Assembly: GCF_041477585.1 (NCBI RefSeq)
Contig: NZ_JBGNYA010000001.1
Coordinates: forward strand, 1,984,001 to 2,048,000
DNA from: Halobellus sp. MBLA0158
GTDB taxonomy: Archaea > Halobacteriota > Halobacteria > Halobacteriales > Haloferacaceae
Direction of reading: 5' to 3'
Length of the DNA stretch: 64,000 nucleotides
Position numbers and translations under genes: made by a program. Of this stretch, positions 8,595 through 21,307 are shown in pieces (the first letter of the stretch is position 1; each line of letters starts with the position of its first letter). The notes beneath the pieces are model-generated. The model ran no database searches. It had not been told where the DNA came from and saw only the letters and a program-made list of their open reading frames with translations.

Positions 8595-9155
8595 TCACCG
8601 GCCGCCGAGCCCGCCGAAGTCGTCGAACTCGTCGAAGTCGTCGCGCTCTCCCGGGGGATCGCCGGTCCGTTCGTCCGGCCCGCCGGGGCCGGAGGGGCCC
8701 TGTCGACCGTTCTCCGGGCCGCCGTCGAGGTCGAAGCGCTCGGGCGGTTGGCCCGCCTCGTCGAGGACGACGTCGGAGACCTCGATCCGGCAGTCGACGC
8801 GGACCGCCAGCGCGATGGCGTCGCTCGGGCGGGCGTCGAAGACGAACTCCCGGGCCTCGCCGCGCTCGTAGCGCTCGGCGTCGACCTTCGCGTAGAAGGT
8901 GCCGTCCGCGACGTCGTCGATCCGCACGCGATCGATCGCGCCGCCGAACTCGGTGAGCATCTCCACGAGGAGGTCGTGGGTCAGCGGCCGCTCGAACGCG
9001 TCGCCGGAGAGCGCGAGCTGGATCGCCCGGGCTTGGTCGGCCGTGACCACGATCGGGAGGTACTCCTCCCGCGCGGACACGACGACCGCCGGGATGTTCT
9101 CGCCGTCCGCGTCGACGCCGACGGCGATGCCCTCGACCTCGCCCGGGTGGTTCAT
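8595..9155 (-). CDS. Bifunctional nuclease family protein (DUF151/BFN)
   Basis: A 186-residue protein whose first about 135 residues match the BFN (DUF151) fold: LPIVVTADQARAIQLAL, then RPLTHDLLVEML, then ARPSDAIALAVRV. Plant and bacterial BFN proteins are described with RNase and DNase activity; the function in archaea is untested. The C-terminal about 45 residues are Gly/Pro/Asp-rich and probably disordered, an addition not needed for the core fold. The ATG start is directly upstream of the domain. Confidence 0.85.
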   Translation of the reverse strand: MNHPGEVEGIAVGVDADGENIPAVVVSAREEYLPIVVTADQARAIQLALSGDAFERPLTHDLLVEMLTEFGGAIDRVRIDDVADGTFYAKVDAERYERGEAREFVFDARPSDAIALAVRVDCRIEVSDVVLDEAGQPPERFDLDGGPENGRQGPSGPGGPDERTGDPPGERDDFDEFDDFGGLGGR

Positions 9156-9228
9156 ACCTCCCCGTAGTGCGTCCTGGTACGAATACTTACGGGAGGCGGG
9201 CGGTGCCGCGGCAGTCCGCGGGCACCGA

Positions 9229-9849
9229 TCACCGGCGCTGTCGGACGAACCAGACCGCGAACCACGCCAGCAGGACCGTCACCCCGCCGAGGAAGACGAG
9301 CAGGCCCGGCGGGATGCCCGAGGCGGCCGATTCGGCGGCGATGCGCGCGGATTCGGTGGACTGCGCCGAGAAGGTGCCGGCGTCGCCACCGCCGCCGGTC
9401 TGGGCGCCGAAGGGGAGCCCTTCGAGCGCGACCTGGGCGATAACGCTCACGAGGCCGACGACCGCGACGCCGCCGATCAGGCTCTTCAGCGCCGACGACA
9501 GCCCCGCCTTCTCCTCGTCGTTCGCCGCGACCACCACGAGCGGGCGGTCCGCGGGACCGTAGACGTTCATCTCCCGGCCCTTCTCGGAGTAGACGGTGTC
9601 GACCACCTCGACCGCGCCGGCCGATTCCAGGCGTTCGAGGTGGTACTGGACGTTCTGCAGGGACGTCTCGACTGAATCGGCGAGGGCGGCGGGGTTCGTC
9701 GGCTCCTCGTGGAGCGCGGCGAGGATCTTCCGGGCGGTCGCCGAAGAGAGGACCGAGAGCAGTTCGTCGGCGTCGTCGTCGTCGAGTCCGACGACCCGGG
9801 GGGAGGCGTCGACCTCGGGCTCGGACTGGGAGGGCAGGAGGCGGGCCAT
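9229..9849 (-). CDS. Membrane-anchored winged-helix (ArsR-like) transcriptional regulator
   Basis: A 206-residue protein with an N-terminal winged-helix domain (about residues 20-105; LSSATARKILAALHEEPTNPAALADSV, then the recognition region QNVQYHLERLESAGAVEVV). It is followed by two hydrophobic segments (about 117-135 and 182-203) separated by a Gly/Ser-rich loop. This is the common haloarchaeal layout of a DNA-binding domain tethered to the membrane. The ATG at 9849 lies about 27 nt from a TATA-like element at 9873-9879. It is divergent from the GNAT gene, with a perfect palindrome between them that may be its operator. Confidence 0.82.
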   Translation of the reverse strand: MARLLPSQSEPEVDASPRVVGLDDDDADELLSVLSSATARKILAALHEEPTNPAALADSVETSLQNVQYHLERLESAGAVEVVDTVYSEKGREMNVYGPADRPLVVVAANDEEKAGLSSALKSLIGGVAVVGLVSVIAQVALEGLPFGAQTGGGGDAGTFSAQSTESARIAAESAASGIPPGLLVFLGGVTVLLAWFAVWFVRQRR

Positions 9850-9903
9850 CGTCCGATCGTACGACGGGGTCCGATACAAATCTGTTGTTCTCGCGGGGTC
9901 GGT

Positions 9904-9923
9904 GCGGTCGATCGATCGACCGC
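9904..9923. promoter_or_regulatory. Perfect 20-bp palindrome in a divergent promoter region
   Basis: The half-site GCGGTCGATC is followed directly by its reverse complement, giving an exact 20-bp dyad. It lies roughly midway between the TATA-like elements of the winged-helix regulator (minus) and the GNAT gene (plus), a position suited to an operator controlling both. Confidence 0.6.
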
Positions 9924-9962
9924 TCCGCAATACACTTGCGTGCCGGCGTTGTACTGGTCGCT

Positions 9963-10556
9963 ATGTACGTCCGGGACGCGAAGAACCGCGACGAGGTCTG
10001 GTTGCTCGACAGGATCGAGGAGGCCGACATCGACGATCCCGCGTTCCGGTCGCGCGACTACGTCATCGCGCTCGACGAGGAAACGTCGCGGAAGGCGGGC
10101 TTCGGGCGCATCCGCGTCCACAAGACCGACGCGGGGAACTTCTGCGAACTCGCGTTCGTCTACACCCTGCCGCCGTGGCGACAGCAGGGCGTCGCCGCCC
10201 ACGTCATCGAGCGGCTCGTCGCCGAGGCCTCCGACGAGGGCTACGACACGGTCTACACGTTCACGCGCCAGCCCGAGTACTTCACGCCGTTCGGGTTCGA
10301 GCCGCGCGAGACGAGCGAACTCCCCGAGCCGGTGGCAGAGCGGCTCCGCCGAGTGCGGAAGGAGCGGGGCGAAGACGTCATCGCGATGGCCGTCGATCGG
10401 GCGGACTTCTCGGTGCCGACGCGGTTCCGCGAGCGCTTCAAGAACGCCTCGCCCGCGGACGAGCCCGAGGACGGCGAGGTCCCCGTCGAGGAGACCGCCG
10501 AGGACTTCGGGATCGACGCCGACGAGGCGACGTACAAGTACGACACCGGGAACTGA
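9963..10556 (+). CDS. GNAT family N-acetyltransferase
   Basis: A 197-residue protein of the GNAT fold, transferring an acyl group from acetyl-CoA to an unknown amine. The acetyl-CoA-binding motif A is visible as PPWRQQGVAAHVIERLV (about residues 61-77, Q/RxxGxA/G type), preceded by the beta-4 strand CELAFVYTL. The segment YFTPFGFEPRETSELP fits the family's later beta strands. The final about 50 residues are an acidic extension. The start at 9963 is supported by the conserved strand close to the N-terminus. It shares a divergent promoter region with a winged-helix regulator. Confidence 0.82.
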   Translation: MYVRDAKNRDEVWLLDRIEEADIDDPAFRSRDYVIALDEETSRKAGFGRIRVHKTDAGNFCELAFVYTLPPWRQQGVAAHVIERLVAEASDEGYDTVYTFTRQPEYFTPFGFEPRETSELPEPVAERLRRVRKERGEDVIAMAVDRADFSVPTRFRERFKNASPADEPEDGEVPVEETAEDFGIDADEATYKYDTGN

Positions 10557-10562
10557 ACGCGG

Positions 10563-10841
10563 TCAGGTCCGGTCGTCGAGGAAGTCGGTGCTGAAGACGA
10601 TGTACGCGAGGACCGAACAAAAGAGGATCGGCGGGAGGATCGCGAACGCCCACAGCGGCTCGATCCCCCAGCCCAGGAGGAGCACGACGTCCGCGAGCCC
10701 GATCGCGAGGAACGGCGCGACCGCGAGCGCGGCGCGTTTCCGGTTCTTGCTGTCGTCGCCCTGGAGGGGCGCGTCGGGGTCGAACTCCTCGTCGGGCGCC
10801 GCGGCGTCGCCGCGGTCGTCGGCCGTCGTGGACGAGGCCAT
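10563..10841 (-). CDS. Small two-helix membrane protein
   Basis: A 92-residue protein with an acidic soluble N-terminus (about 35 residues) and two hydrophobic helices (about residues 39-58 and 64-84). No known domain is recognised. The ATG at 10841 excludes a basic, low-complexity upstream extension. It converges on the GNAT gene with a 6-bp gap. Confidence 0.65.
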   Translation of the reverse strand: MASSTTADDRGDAAAPDEEFDPDAPLQGDDSKNRKRAALAVAPFLAIGLADVVLLLGWGIEPLWAFAILPPILFCSVLAYIVFSTDFLDDRT

Positions 10842-11039
10842 ACCCGAAGTCGGCGCCGGAGCGACAAAAGCGCCGCGCTCGCGGCCGCGGGGAGGCCGTC
10901 GATATCGGTCGGATTTCGATTTCACCACGGACGATGGTGGCGTACAAGTCTTCACTCACCAGATCGTACGACTGCGTGCTATCTGACGAGCGATCAGTTG
11001 CAAACGTACCCTCTCCTTCGACCCCGAACCGGGAGCCGA

Positions 11040-11354
11040 TCAGACGCCGTCCTCGGCGCGTTCCGCGCGTGAGACCAGTTCCACGAGGCCGAACAGCAGC
11101 CCGAGGAGCCCGCCCGAAATGACGACGCCGTAGAGCGCGAAGGCGAGTGGCGTCACCGGCAACGTCACGCCGGTGCCCAGGACCGGCATCTCCGAGGCGA
11201 CCGCCGAGCCGTTGCTCCCGACGAACCACCCGATGCCGGCCGAGATCCCCACGATCGAGACCCCGACCGCGAGCATAATCCGGCGGCCGAGCCCCTCCCG
11301 TCCCGCGGCGGCGTCGGGAGTCGCGTCCGCGTCCGCGTTCGGTTCCGATTGCAC
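11040..11354 (-). CDS. Small membrane protein, haloarchaeal, function unknown
   Basis: A 104-residue protein with two hydrophobic helices (about residues 26-44 and 66-92) and an acidic N-terminal stretch. No characterised domain is recognised. I chose the GTG at 11354 because the frame upstream is basic and unlike a halophilic protein; an ATG 26 codons downstream would begin inside the first helix. It is divergent from the cytidine deaminase gene. Confidence 0.6.
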   Translation of the reverse strand: MQSEPNADADATPDAAAGREGLGRRIMLAVGVSIVGISAGIGWFVGSNGSAVASEMPVLGTGVTLPVTPLAFALYGVVISGGLLGLLFGLVELVSRAERAEDGV

Positions 11355-11476
11355 ACCCCCGCTACGGCGCGCGGGGGCCTTGCCCTTTCGGTCCGGCGTG
11401 GTCGGGATCTGCCAAGAGCGGCGGCGATCGGACCCGACGGCAACGTACAAACCCCGACCGCTCCAACGGGCGATCG

Positions 11477-11923
11477 ATGACGGACGAACACGACCTCGTC
11501 GGGCGCGCTCGCGAGGCGCTCGAAGACGCGCACGTCCCCTACTCCGAGTACCGGGTCGGCGCCGCGCTGGAAACCGCCGACGGCTCGGTCTACGTCGGCT
11601 GCAACATCGAGAACGCGAACTACTCCAACAGCCTCCACGCCGAGGAGGTCGCGATCGCCGAGGCGGTAAAGGAGGGCCACCGGGCCTTCGAGCGGGTCGC
11701 GGTTTCGTCGGGCGCCCGCGACGGCGTGACGCCCTGCGGGATGTGCCGGCAGACGCTCGCGGAGTTCGCCGACCCAGGGTTGGAAGTGATCTGCGACGAG
11801 GGCGGCGACGAGACCTCGACGTACACGCTCGGCGAACTCCTCCCGAACGCCATCTCCACGGAGACGCTCTCGGACGCCGAAGCGAGGCGGGCCGGCGACC
11901 CGGACGGCGACGACGGCGGGTAG
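11477..11923 (+). CDS. cdd: Cytidine deaminase
   Basis: A 148-residue zinc enzyme converting cytidine or deoxycytidine to uridine or deoxyuridine. The zinc-binding and proton-shuttle motif HAE is at residues 54-56, and the two zinc cysteines are in PCGMC at residues 87 and 90. The N-terminal YSEYRVGAAL and the GCNIENANYS segment are typical of the homotetrameric class. A C-terminal acidic tail of about 20 residues is extra. It is followed after 57 bp by a nucleoside phosphorylase gene on the same strand, consistent with a cytidine-to-uracil breakdown pair. Confidence 0.95.
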   Translation: MTDEHDLVGRAREALEDAHVPYSEYRVGAALETADGSVYVGCNIENANYSNSLHAEEVAIAEAVKEGHRAFERVAVSSGARDGVTPCGMCRQTLAEFADPGLEVICDEGGDETSTYTLGELLPNAISTETLSDAEARRAGDPDGDDGG

Positions 11924-11980
11924 TTCGACCGCGGCCCGCGCGGGCGACAGTATATTTTCCCCGCGGACGGGAGTGCCTGT

Positions 11981-12799
11981 ATGACCGACAGCGAAGACCC
12001 GAACGACGAGACCCAGTACCACCTCGCGGTCGGCCCCGACGACGTCGCCGACAGCGTCCTGCTGCCCGGCGATCCCGATCGCGTCGACAAGATCACGGCG
12101 CTGTGGGACGACCACGAGGAGCGCGCCGCCCACCGCGAGTACCGCACGGCCACCGGCACCTACGAGGGGACGCCGATCTCCGTGACCTCGACCGGCATCG
12201 GCAGCCCCTCCGCGGCCATCGCCGTCGAGGAGCTCGCCCGCGTCGGCGTAGACACGTTCATCCGCGTCGGATCCTGCGGCGCGATCCAGCCGGAGATGGA
12301 CGTCGGCGACCTCGTCATCACCTCGGGCGCGGTCCGCCAAGAGGGCACCTCGAAGGAGTACGTCCGGGAGGACTACCCCGCGGTCGCCGACGGCGAGGTC
12401 GTCTCCGCGCTCGTCGCGGCCGCCGAACGCCTCGGCTACGACTACCACGTGGGGCTGACGATGAGCGCCGACTCCTTCTACGCCGGCCAGGGCCGCGCCG
12501 GCTTCGAGGGCTTCACCGCGGCGGGCTCGGAGTCGCTGGTCGAAGAACTCCGGGACGCCAACGTGAAGAACATCGAGATGGAGGCGGCCGCGCTCCTCAC
12601 GCTCGCGAACGTCTACGGGCTCCGCGCCGGCGCGGTCTGTTCGGTCTACGCGAACCGCGTCACGGGAGAGTTCCGCACGGAGGGCGAGTCGCGCGCGGCC
12701 GAGGTCGCAAGCCTGGCGGTCCACCTGCTCGCGAAGATGGAGGCGGTGAAGGAGGAGGCGGGCGCCGACCGCTGGCACGCGGGCCTGTCGATCGAGTGA
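11981..12799 (+). CDS. udp: Nucleoside phosphorylase, probable uridine phosphorylase
   Basis: A 272-residue PNP/UDP family phosphorylase that would cleave uridine with phosphate to uracil and ribose-1-phosphate. It has the LLPGDPDRVDKI phosphate-binding start (about residues 27-38), STGIGSPSAAIAVEEL, and the nucleoside-binding NIEMEAAALLTLA. The gene follows cdd closely, which supports a pyrimidine substrate, but specificity within the family cannot be read from sequence alone. A second, more distant paralogue is at 57767-58495. Confidence 0.88.
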   Translation: MTDSEDPNDETQYHLAVGPDDVADSVLLPGDPDRVDKITALWDDHEERAAHREYRTATGTYEGTPISVTSTGIGSPSAAIAVEELARVGVDTFIRVGSCGAIQPEMDVGDLVITSGAVRQEGTSKEYVREDYPAVADGEVVSALVAAAERLGYDYHVGLTMSADSFYAGQGRAGFEGFTAAGSESLVEELRDANVKNIEMEAAALLTLANVYGLRAGAVCSVYANRVTGEFRTEGESRAAEVASLAVHLLAKMEAVKEEAGADRWHAGLSIE

Positions 12800-12892
12800 G
12801 CGAGGCGGGAACCGCGGAAACCGCACCACGGCGGATTTCGGCGTCGGCGGCGTTTCGCAGTCCCTTTATTCGATGCCGCCGCAGAGTCGCGT

Positions 12893-14080
12893 ATGAGTAC
12901 GCAGGTCGTCGTCGTCGGTTCCGGCTACGCGGGCGCCGGCGCCGTCAAACGGCTCGAAGATGAACTCGATTCCGATGCGGAACTCACCTGGATCTCCGAG
13001 AACGAGTACCACCTCGTCCTCCACGAGGTCCACCGCTGCATCCGCGACCCGAGCGTCGAATCGAAGATCGCGATCCCGATCGACGAGGTCAAATCCGACT
13101 CGACGGCGTTCGTCAAGGGGCACGTCACGGACGTCGACGTCGACGAGCGCGTCGTCGAACTCGACGGCGGCGAGGACGTCGACTACGACTACCTCCTCCT
13201 GGCCGTCGGGTCGGGCACGGCCTTCTTCGGCATCGACGGGCTCGAAGAACACGCCCACGAACTGAAGAGCCTCGACGACGCCCGCGCGATTCACGCCGAC
13301 GTGAAGGCGGCCGCAGAGGACGCCTCCCGCGACGACCCCGCACAGGTCATCGTCGGCGGCGCGGGCCTCTCGGGCATCCAGACCGCGGGCGAGATCGCGG
13401 AGTACCGCGACGAGCACCGCGCGCCGATCGACGTCACGCTCGTCGAGGGCCTCGACGAGGTCTTCCCCGGCAACGACCCCGAACTCCAGGGCGCGCTCCG
13501 CAAGCGCCTCGAAGACCTCGACGTCGAGATCCTCACCGGCGACTTCATCTCCGAGGTCGACGAGGAGACCGCCTACCTCGGCGACGGCGAGGATGACCCG
13601 GCGCTCGACTACGACGTCCTCATCTGGACCGGCGGGATCACCGGCCACGACGAGGTCCACGGGATGGACCTCGACCAGGACGACCGCTCGCACCGGGTCT
13701 TCGCGGACGCGGACTTCCAGACCTCCGACGAGCGCGTCTTCGCGCTCGGCGACACCGCCCTGGTCGAGCAGGGTCCCGACGACGTCGCGCCGCCGACCGC
13801 CCAGGCCGCCTGGCAGGCCGCCGACGTCGCCGGCGAGAACGTCGCCCGCGCCGTCGCGGGCAAGCCGCTGAAGACCTGGCGGCACGACGACAAGGGGACG
13901 GTCGTCTCCGTCGGCGACGACGCCGTCGCCCACGACGTCAAACTGCCGGTGCTGGGCCGCTTCCCGATGAACGTCTTCGGCGGGCCCGCCGCGCGGAACC
14001 TCAAGAAGACGATCGCGGCCCGCTGGATCGCCGACGTCGCCTCGCCGCGCCACGCGCTGGACGCGTGGGACAGCCTGTAA
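12893..14080 (+). CDS. FAD-dependent NAD(P)H oxidoreductase, NDH-2 type
   Basis: A 395-residue two-dinucleotide-binding flavoprotein of the type II NADH dehydrogenase/sulfide:quinone reductase superfamily. FAD binding is shown by VVVVGSGYAGAGAVKRL at the N-terminus, and by FALGDTALV near residue 285. The NAD(P)-binding motif is in VIVGGAGLSGIQTAGEIAEY (about residues 151-170). No membrane helix is present. It most likely feeds electrons from NADH to quinone, but closely related proteins have other donors. A leader of 93 bp separates it from the phosphorylase gene. Confidence 0.83.
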   Translation: MSTQVVVVGSGYAGAGAVKRLEDELDSDAELTWISENEYHLVLHEVHRCIRDPSVESKIAIPIDEVKSDSTAFVKGHVTDVDVDERVVELDGGEDVDYDYLLLAVGSGTAFFGIDGLEEHAHELKSLDDARAIHADVKAAAEDASRDDPAQVIVGGAGLSGIQTAGEIAEYRDEHRAPIDVTLVEGLDEVFPGNDPELQGALRKRLEDLDVEILTGDFISEVDEETAYLGDGEDDPALDYDVLIWTGGITGHDEVHGMDLDQDDRSHRVFADADFQTSDERVFALGDTALVEQGPDDVAPPTAQAAWQAADVAGENVARAVAGKPLKTWRHDDKGTVVSVGDDAVAHDVKLPVLGRFPMNVFGGPAARNLKKTIAARWIADVASPRHALDAWDSL

Positions 14081-14289
14081 TCCGGCATCCGTAGCAGCGT
14101 CCACTCGTCGGCGGCGCGACGCCCCGACGGAGCAACCCTGCACGCAACGATCGGCGTGCGGAGTAATCACTATCAGACGGAAGCGTGGGAGCCGCGGCTG
14201 TCCGGGATGCTACGATGCCGGCGGCGTGGCAGAGTCGACAGTCGGGAACGGCGGCAGAGGCGAGTCGAGAGGCGGAAAGCGCCGAGAGA

Positions 14290-14823
14290 TCAGTGCGAGG
14301 CGTCGCCGACGGGCGCGCGCATGTCCTCGATCCGGAGGATCAGGATGTTCCCGGTGTCGTCCTTGCCGTCGACGACGCCCTCGATGACGAGCTTCGAGAG
14401 TGGCGTCGGGCCGACGGTGACCTCGTCGCCCTCGTGGAACTCCCGTACCGAGCCCTGGATGTGGATCTCCGCGCGGCAGAGTTCCGGATGGTGAACCGAC
14501 GAGAGGTCGATCTCGTCGACGTTGGCGTTCTCGACCTCCTCGCCGTCGTGGAAGAGCGGGACGAACGCGGGCTCGTCCATCTGATTGACGTCGAGCGCCT
14601 CGTAGGCGTTCGCGGTCGGCTTGTACCCGCCCTTGGGGCCGGGGACGCCCTCGACCAACTGGAGGGCCTTCAGGCTCTGCATCTGGTTCCGGATCGTGCC
14701 GGGGTTACGGTCCACCTCGGCGGCGATGTCCTCGCCCTTGACTGCATCTTCGGTCTCGCGATGGAGATTTATCAGCGCCGTCAGAATAGTTTTCTGACTG
14801 GACGTCAGTTCGATGGATGACAT
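14290..14823 (-). CDS. HTH regulator of the haloarchaeal Rrf2-annotated family
   Basis: A 177-residue protein with an N-terminal winged helix (LTSSQKTILTALINLHRE, then the recognition region NPGTIRNQMQSLKALQLVEGVPGPKGGYKPT). A C-terminal beta-rich domain (about residues 85-170) carries SSVHHPELCRAEIHIQG and GPTPLSKLVIEGVVDGKDD. The family is conserved in haloarchaea and usually labelled Rrf2-type, though it lacks the Rrf2 iron-sulfur cysteine cluster; one Cys (LCRAE) is present. The target is unknown. A TATA element (GATTTAAGG on the minus strand) lies about 29 nt upstream, with palindromes around it that suggest autoregulation. Confidence 0.78.
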   Translation of the reverse strand: MSSIELTSSQKTILTALINLHRETEDAVKGEDIAAEVDRNPGTIRNQMQSLKALQLVEGVPGPKGGYKPTANAYEALDVNQMDEPAFVPLFHDGEEVENANVDEIDLSSVHHPELCRAEIHIQGSVREFHEGDEVTVGPTPLSKLVIEGVVDGKDDTGNILILRIEDMRAPVGDASH

Positions 14824-14835
14824 ACCCGATCATTC

Positions 14836-14847
14836 GCCGTATACGGC
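14836..14847. promoter_or_regulatory. 12-bp palindrome between TATA box and start of the HTH regulator
   Basis: The sequence GCCGTATACGGC is a perfect dyad lying between the TATA element (about 14850-14857) and the start codon at 14823. A protein bound here would block transcription initiation, so an autorepressor site is plausible. Confidence 0.45.
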
Positions 14848-14872
14848 CTTAAATCCGGTGGATGGTTTTACC

Positions 14873-14887
14873 GACTGTCAAACAGTC
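14873..14887. promoter_or_regulatory. Inverted repeat upstream of the HTH regulator promoter
   Basis: GACTGT and ACAGTC are separated by CAA, giving a 6-3-6 inverted repeat about 20 bp upstream of the regulator's TATA element, within an A+T-rich part of the space shared with the arginase gene. Confidence 0.35.
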
Positions 14888-15010
14888 ACCCGATTTTCGA
14901 CCCGAAACCGTACCGGTATCTCAATATCGGAACATAGCGCTCGGGTCCGCTCCCTTCGTCGTCGGCACCGTCGGCGGAATCACTTTGTGCGTTCTGGCTC
15001 GTGAAGGCCT

Positions 15011-15928
15011 ATGGACGGAGTGACGCGAACGGTCCAGATCATCGGTGCGCCGACCGACTACGGCGCCAACCGCCGGGGCGTCGATATGGGTCCCTCGGCG
15101 ATCCGCTATGCGGGCCTCGCCGACCAGCTGAGACAGATCGGCATCGACGTCGTCGACGGCGGCGACATCCCGGCGCCGCGGGCCGAAGAGCGCGACCCCG
15201 AGGCCGAGACGCTCGCGAGCGGCCGGGCGAAGTTCCTCCGGGAGACCCGCCAGGTCGCGACCCGGCTGGCCGACCGCGTCGCCGAGACGCTCGCGGCCGG
15301 GGAGACGCCGCTGGTCCTCGGCGGCGACCACTCGGTGGCGATCGGCTCGGTCACGGGATCGGCCCGGGACGCGCGGGTCGGCGCCGTCTGGTTCGACGCC
15401 CACGGCGACTTCAACACGCCGGCGACGTCGCCGTCGGGGAACGTCCACGGGATGCCGCTGGCGGCGCTCCTCGGCGTCGGCGAGTTCGACGGCGTCGAGT
15501 GGGCGAACGCGGTCGGCCTCGACGCGGAGAACGTCGCGCTCGTCGGCCTCCGCGACGTCGACGGCGACGAGCGGCGGGCCATCCGGGACTCCCCGGTGAC
15601 GGCGTTCACGATGTCGGACATCGACGAGCGTGGGATCCCGGCGGTCGTCGACGACGCCCTCGACGTCGCGACGGTCGGGACCGACGGCGTCCACGTCAGC
15701 CTCGATCTCGACTGGCTCGACCCCCGCGAGGCGCCCGGCGTCGGAACCCCCGTCCGCGGCGGCGTCACGTACCGGGAGGCCCACGCGGCGCTGGAGGCGG
15801 TCGCCGAGTGCGACTGCCTGCGCTCGCTGGAACTCGTCGAGGTGAACCCCATCCTCGACGAGCACAACGAGACCGCGGCACTGGCGACGGAGCTGGCGGC
15901 GAGCGCGCTCGGAAAACAGATCCTGTGA
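15011..15928 (+). CDS. rocF: Arginase
   Basis: A 305-residue ureohydrolase hydrolysing arginine to ornithine and urea with a binuclear manganese centre. Metal ligands are visible in GGDHS (residues 104-108), DAHGD (129-133) and DLDWLD (232-237). The C-terminal SLELVEVNP is the family's last signature. The GTPVRGGVTYREAH segment is of arginase rather than agmatinase style; agmatinase or another guanidino substrate cannot be excluded. The product start at 15011 places the first beta strand (VQIIGAP) correctly. It is divergent from the HTH regulator at 14290-14823, which may or may not control it. Confidence 0.85.
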   Translation: MDGVTRTVQIIGAPTDYGANRRGVDMGPSAIRYAGLADQLRQIGIDVVDGGDIPAPRAEERDPEAETLASGRAKFLRETRQVATRLADRVAETLAAGETPLVLGGDHSVAIGSVTGSARDARVGAVWFDAHGDFNTPATSPSGNVHGMPLAALLGVGEFDGVEWANAVGLDAENVALVGLRDVDGDERRAIRDSPVTAFTMSDIDERGIPAVVDDALDVATVGTDGVHVSLDLDWLDPREAPGVGTPVRGGVTYREAHAALEAVAECDCLRSLELVEVNPILDEHNETAALATELAASALGKQIL

Positions 15929-16021
15929 CGGGCGTGCGATGCGCCCCCACACCACGTTTCCGGTGAAATCGACCGGTTCGAAGGTGTCAGGTCGCGCGGC
16001 GGGCCAGTAGATCCCCCGCCG

Positions 16022-20670
<4,649 letters not shown>

Positions 20671-20682
20671 CTACCGACACGT

Positions 20683-21030
20683 ATGAGCGACGCCGAACGC
20701 GACGCCCCGAAGCCGAGCGAGATCGGCAACGAGACGGACGCGCCGCCGGTCTCGGAGAAGCCGTACAAGATCATCTTCGAGGGGAACAAATGCATCGGCG
20801 CGGGCCGCTGTGCCGAGGTCGCCGACAACTGGGAGATGGACATTAAATCCGGGCTCGGACGGCCCCAGTCGTACTACATCGGCGAGGACGAACTCGACGA
20901 GAACGTCCGGGCCGCGGAGATCTGCCCCGGCAAGAAGGACAAGGGCGTCATCCACGTCGTCGACCGCCGGACCGACGAGGAGATCGCGCCGGACCCGCAC
21001 GGCGACGGGACGCTCAGCGTCGACTGGTAG
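20683..21030 (+). CDS. Ferredoxin, 3Fe-4S type
   Basis: A 115-residue small ferredoxin. Cysteines 37 and 43 (CIGAGRC) and Cys81 (EICPGK) reproduce the CX5C...CP pattern of single 3Fe-4S ferredoxins that often serve cytochrome P450s. No fourth cluster ligand is seen in the usual place. The N-terminal about 25 residues and the C-terminus are acidic, as in halophilic proteins. The electron donor and acceptor are unknown. It is divergent from gyrB across 120 bp. Confidence 0.85.
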   Translation: MSDAERDAPKPSEIGNETDAPPVSEKPYKIIFEGNKCIGAGRCAEVADNWEMDIKSGLGRPQSYYIGEDELDENVRAAEICPGKKDKGVIHVVDRRTDEEIAPDPHGDGTLSVDW

Positions 21031-21088
21031 CGCGAGCGGTCGGGCGAAACGAAACCACTAACCCGACGTCCCCGGAATCCCCGTGTGC

Positions 21089-21173
21089 GCGGGGGTGGCT
21101 GAGCCAGGCCAAAAGCGGCGGACTTAAGATCCGCTCCCGTAGGGGTCCGCGGGTTCAAATCCCGTCCCCCGCA
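21089..21173 (+). tRNA. tRNA-Leu (anticodon UAA)
   Basis: An 85-nt class II tRNA. The acceptor stem GCGGGGG (21089-21095) pairs with CCCCCGC (21166-21172), followed by discriminator A; CCA is not encoded. The anticodon loop CTTAAGA gives anticodon UAA in a five-pair stem (GCGGA/TCCGC). A long variable arm and the GGTTCAAATCC T-loop are present. No intron is seen. Confidence 0.95.
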
Positions 21174-21307
21174 TCCGAATCTGCGAGCGACGCGAGCAGT
21201 TCGGTTCTACGGACGGATCTGAATCAGAAAGCGTCGCGAGCGTTGATTCTGCGGCACTCACGGCGTGAATCGGAAAGCGACTGCGTTGCGACCGCGGAGT
21301 GGACCCC

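Noticed and set aside
21089-21173. tRNA-Leu as an integrated-element attachment site
   Set aside because: No repeated copy of the tRNA 3' end was found in the window, and no integrase gene is present, so an attachment site cannot be claimed.
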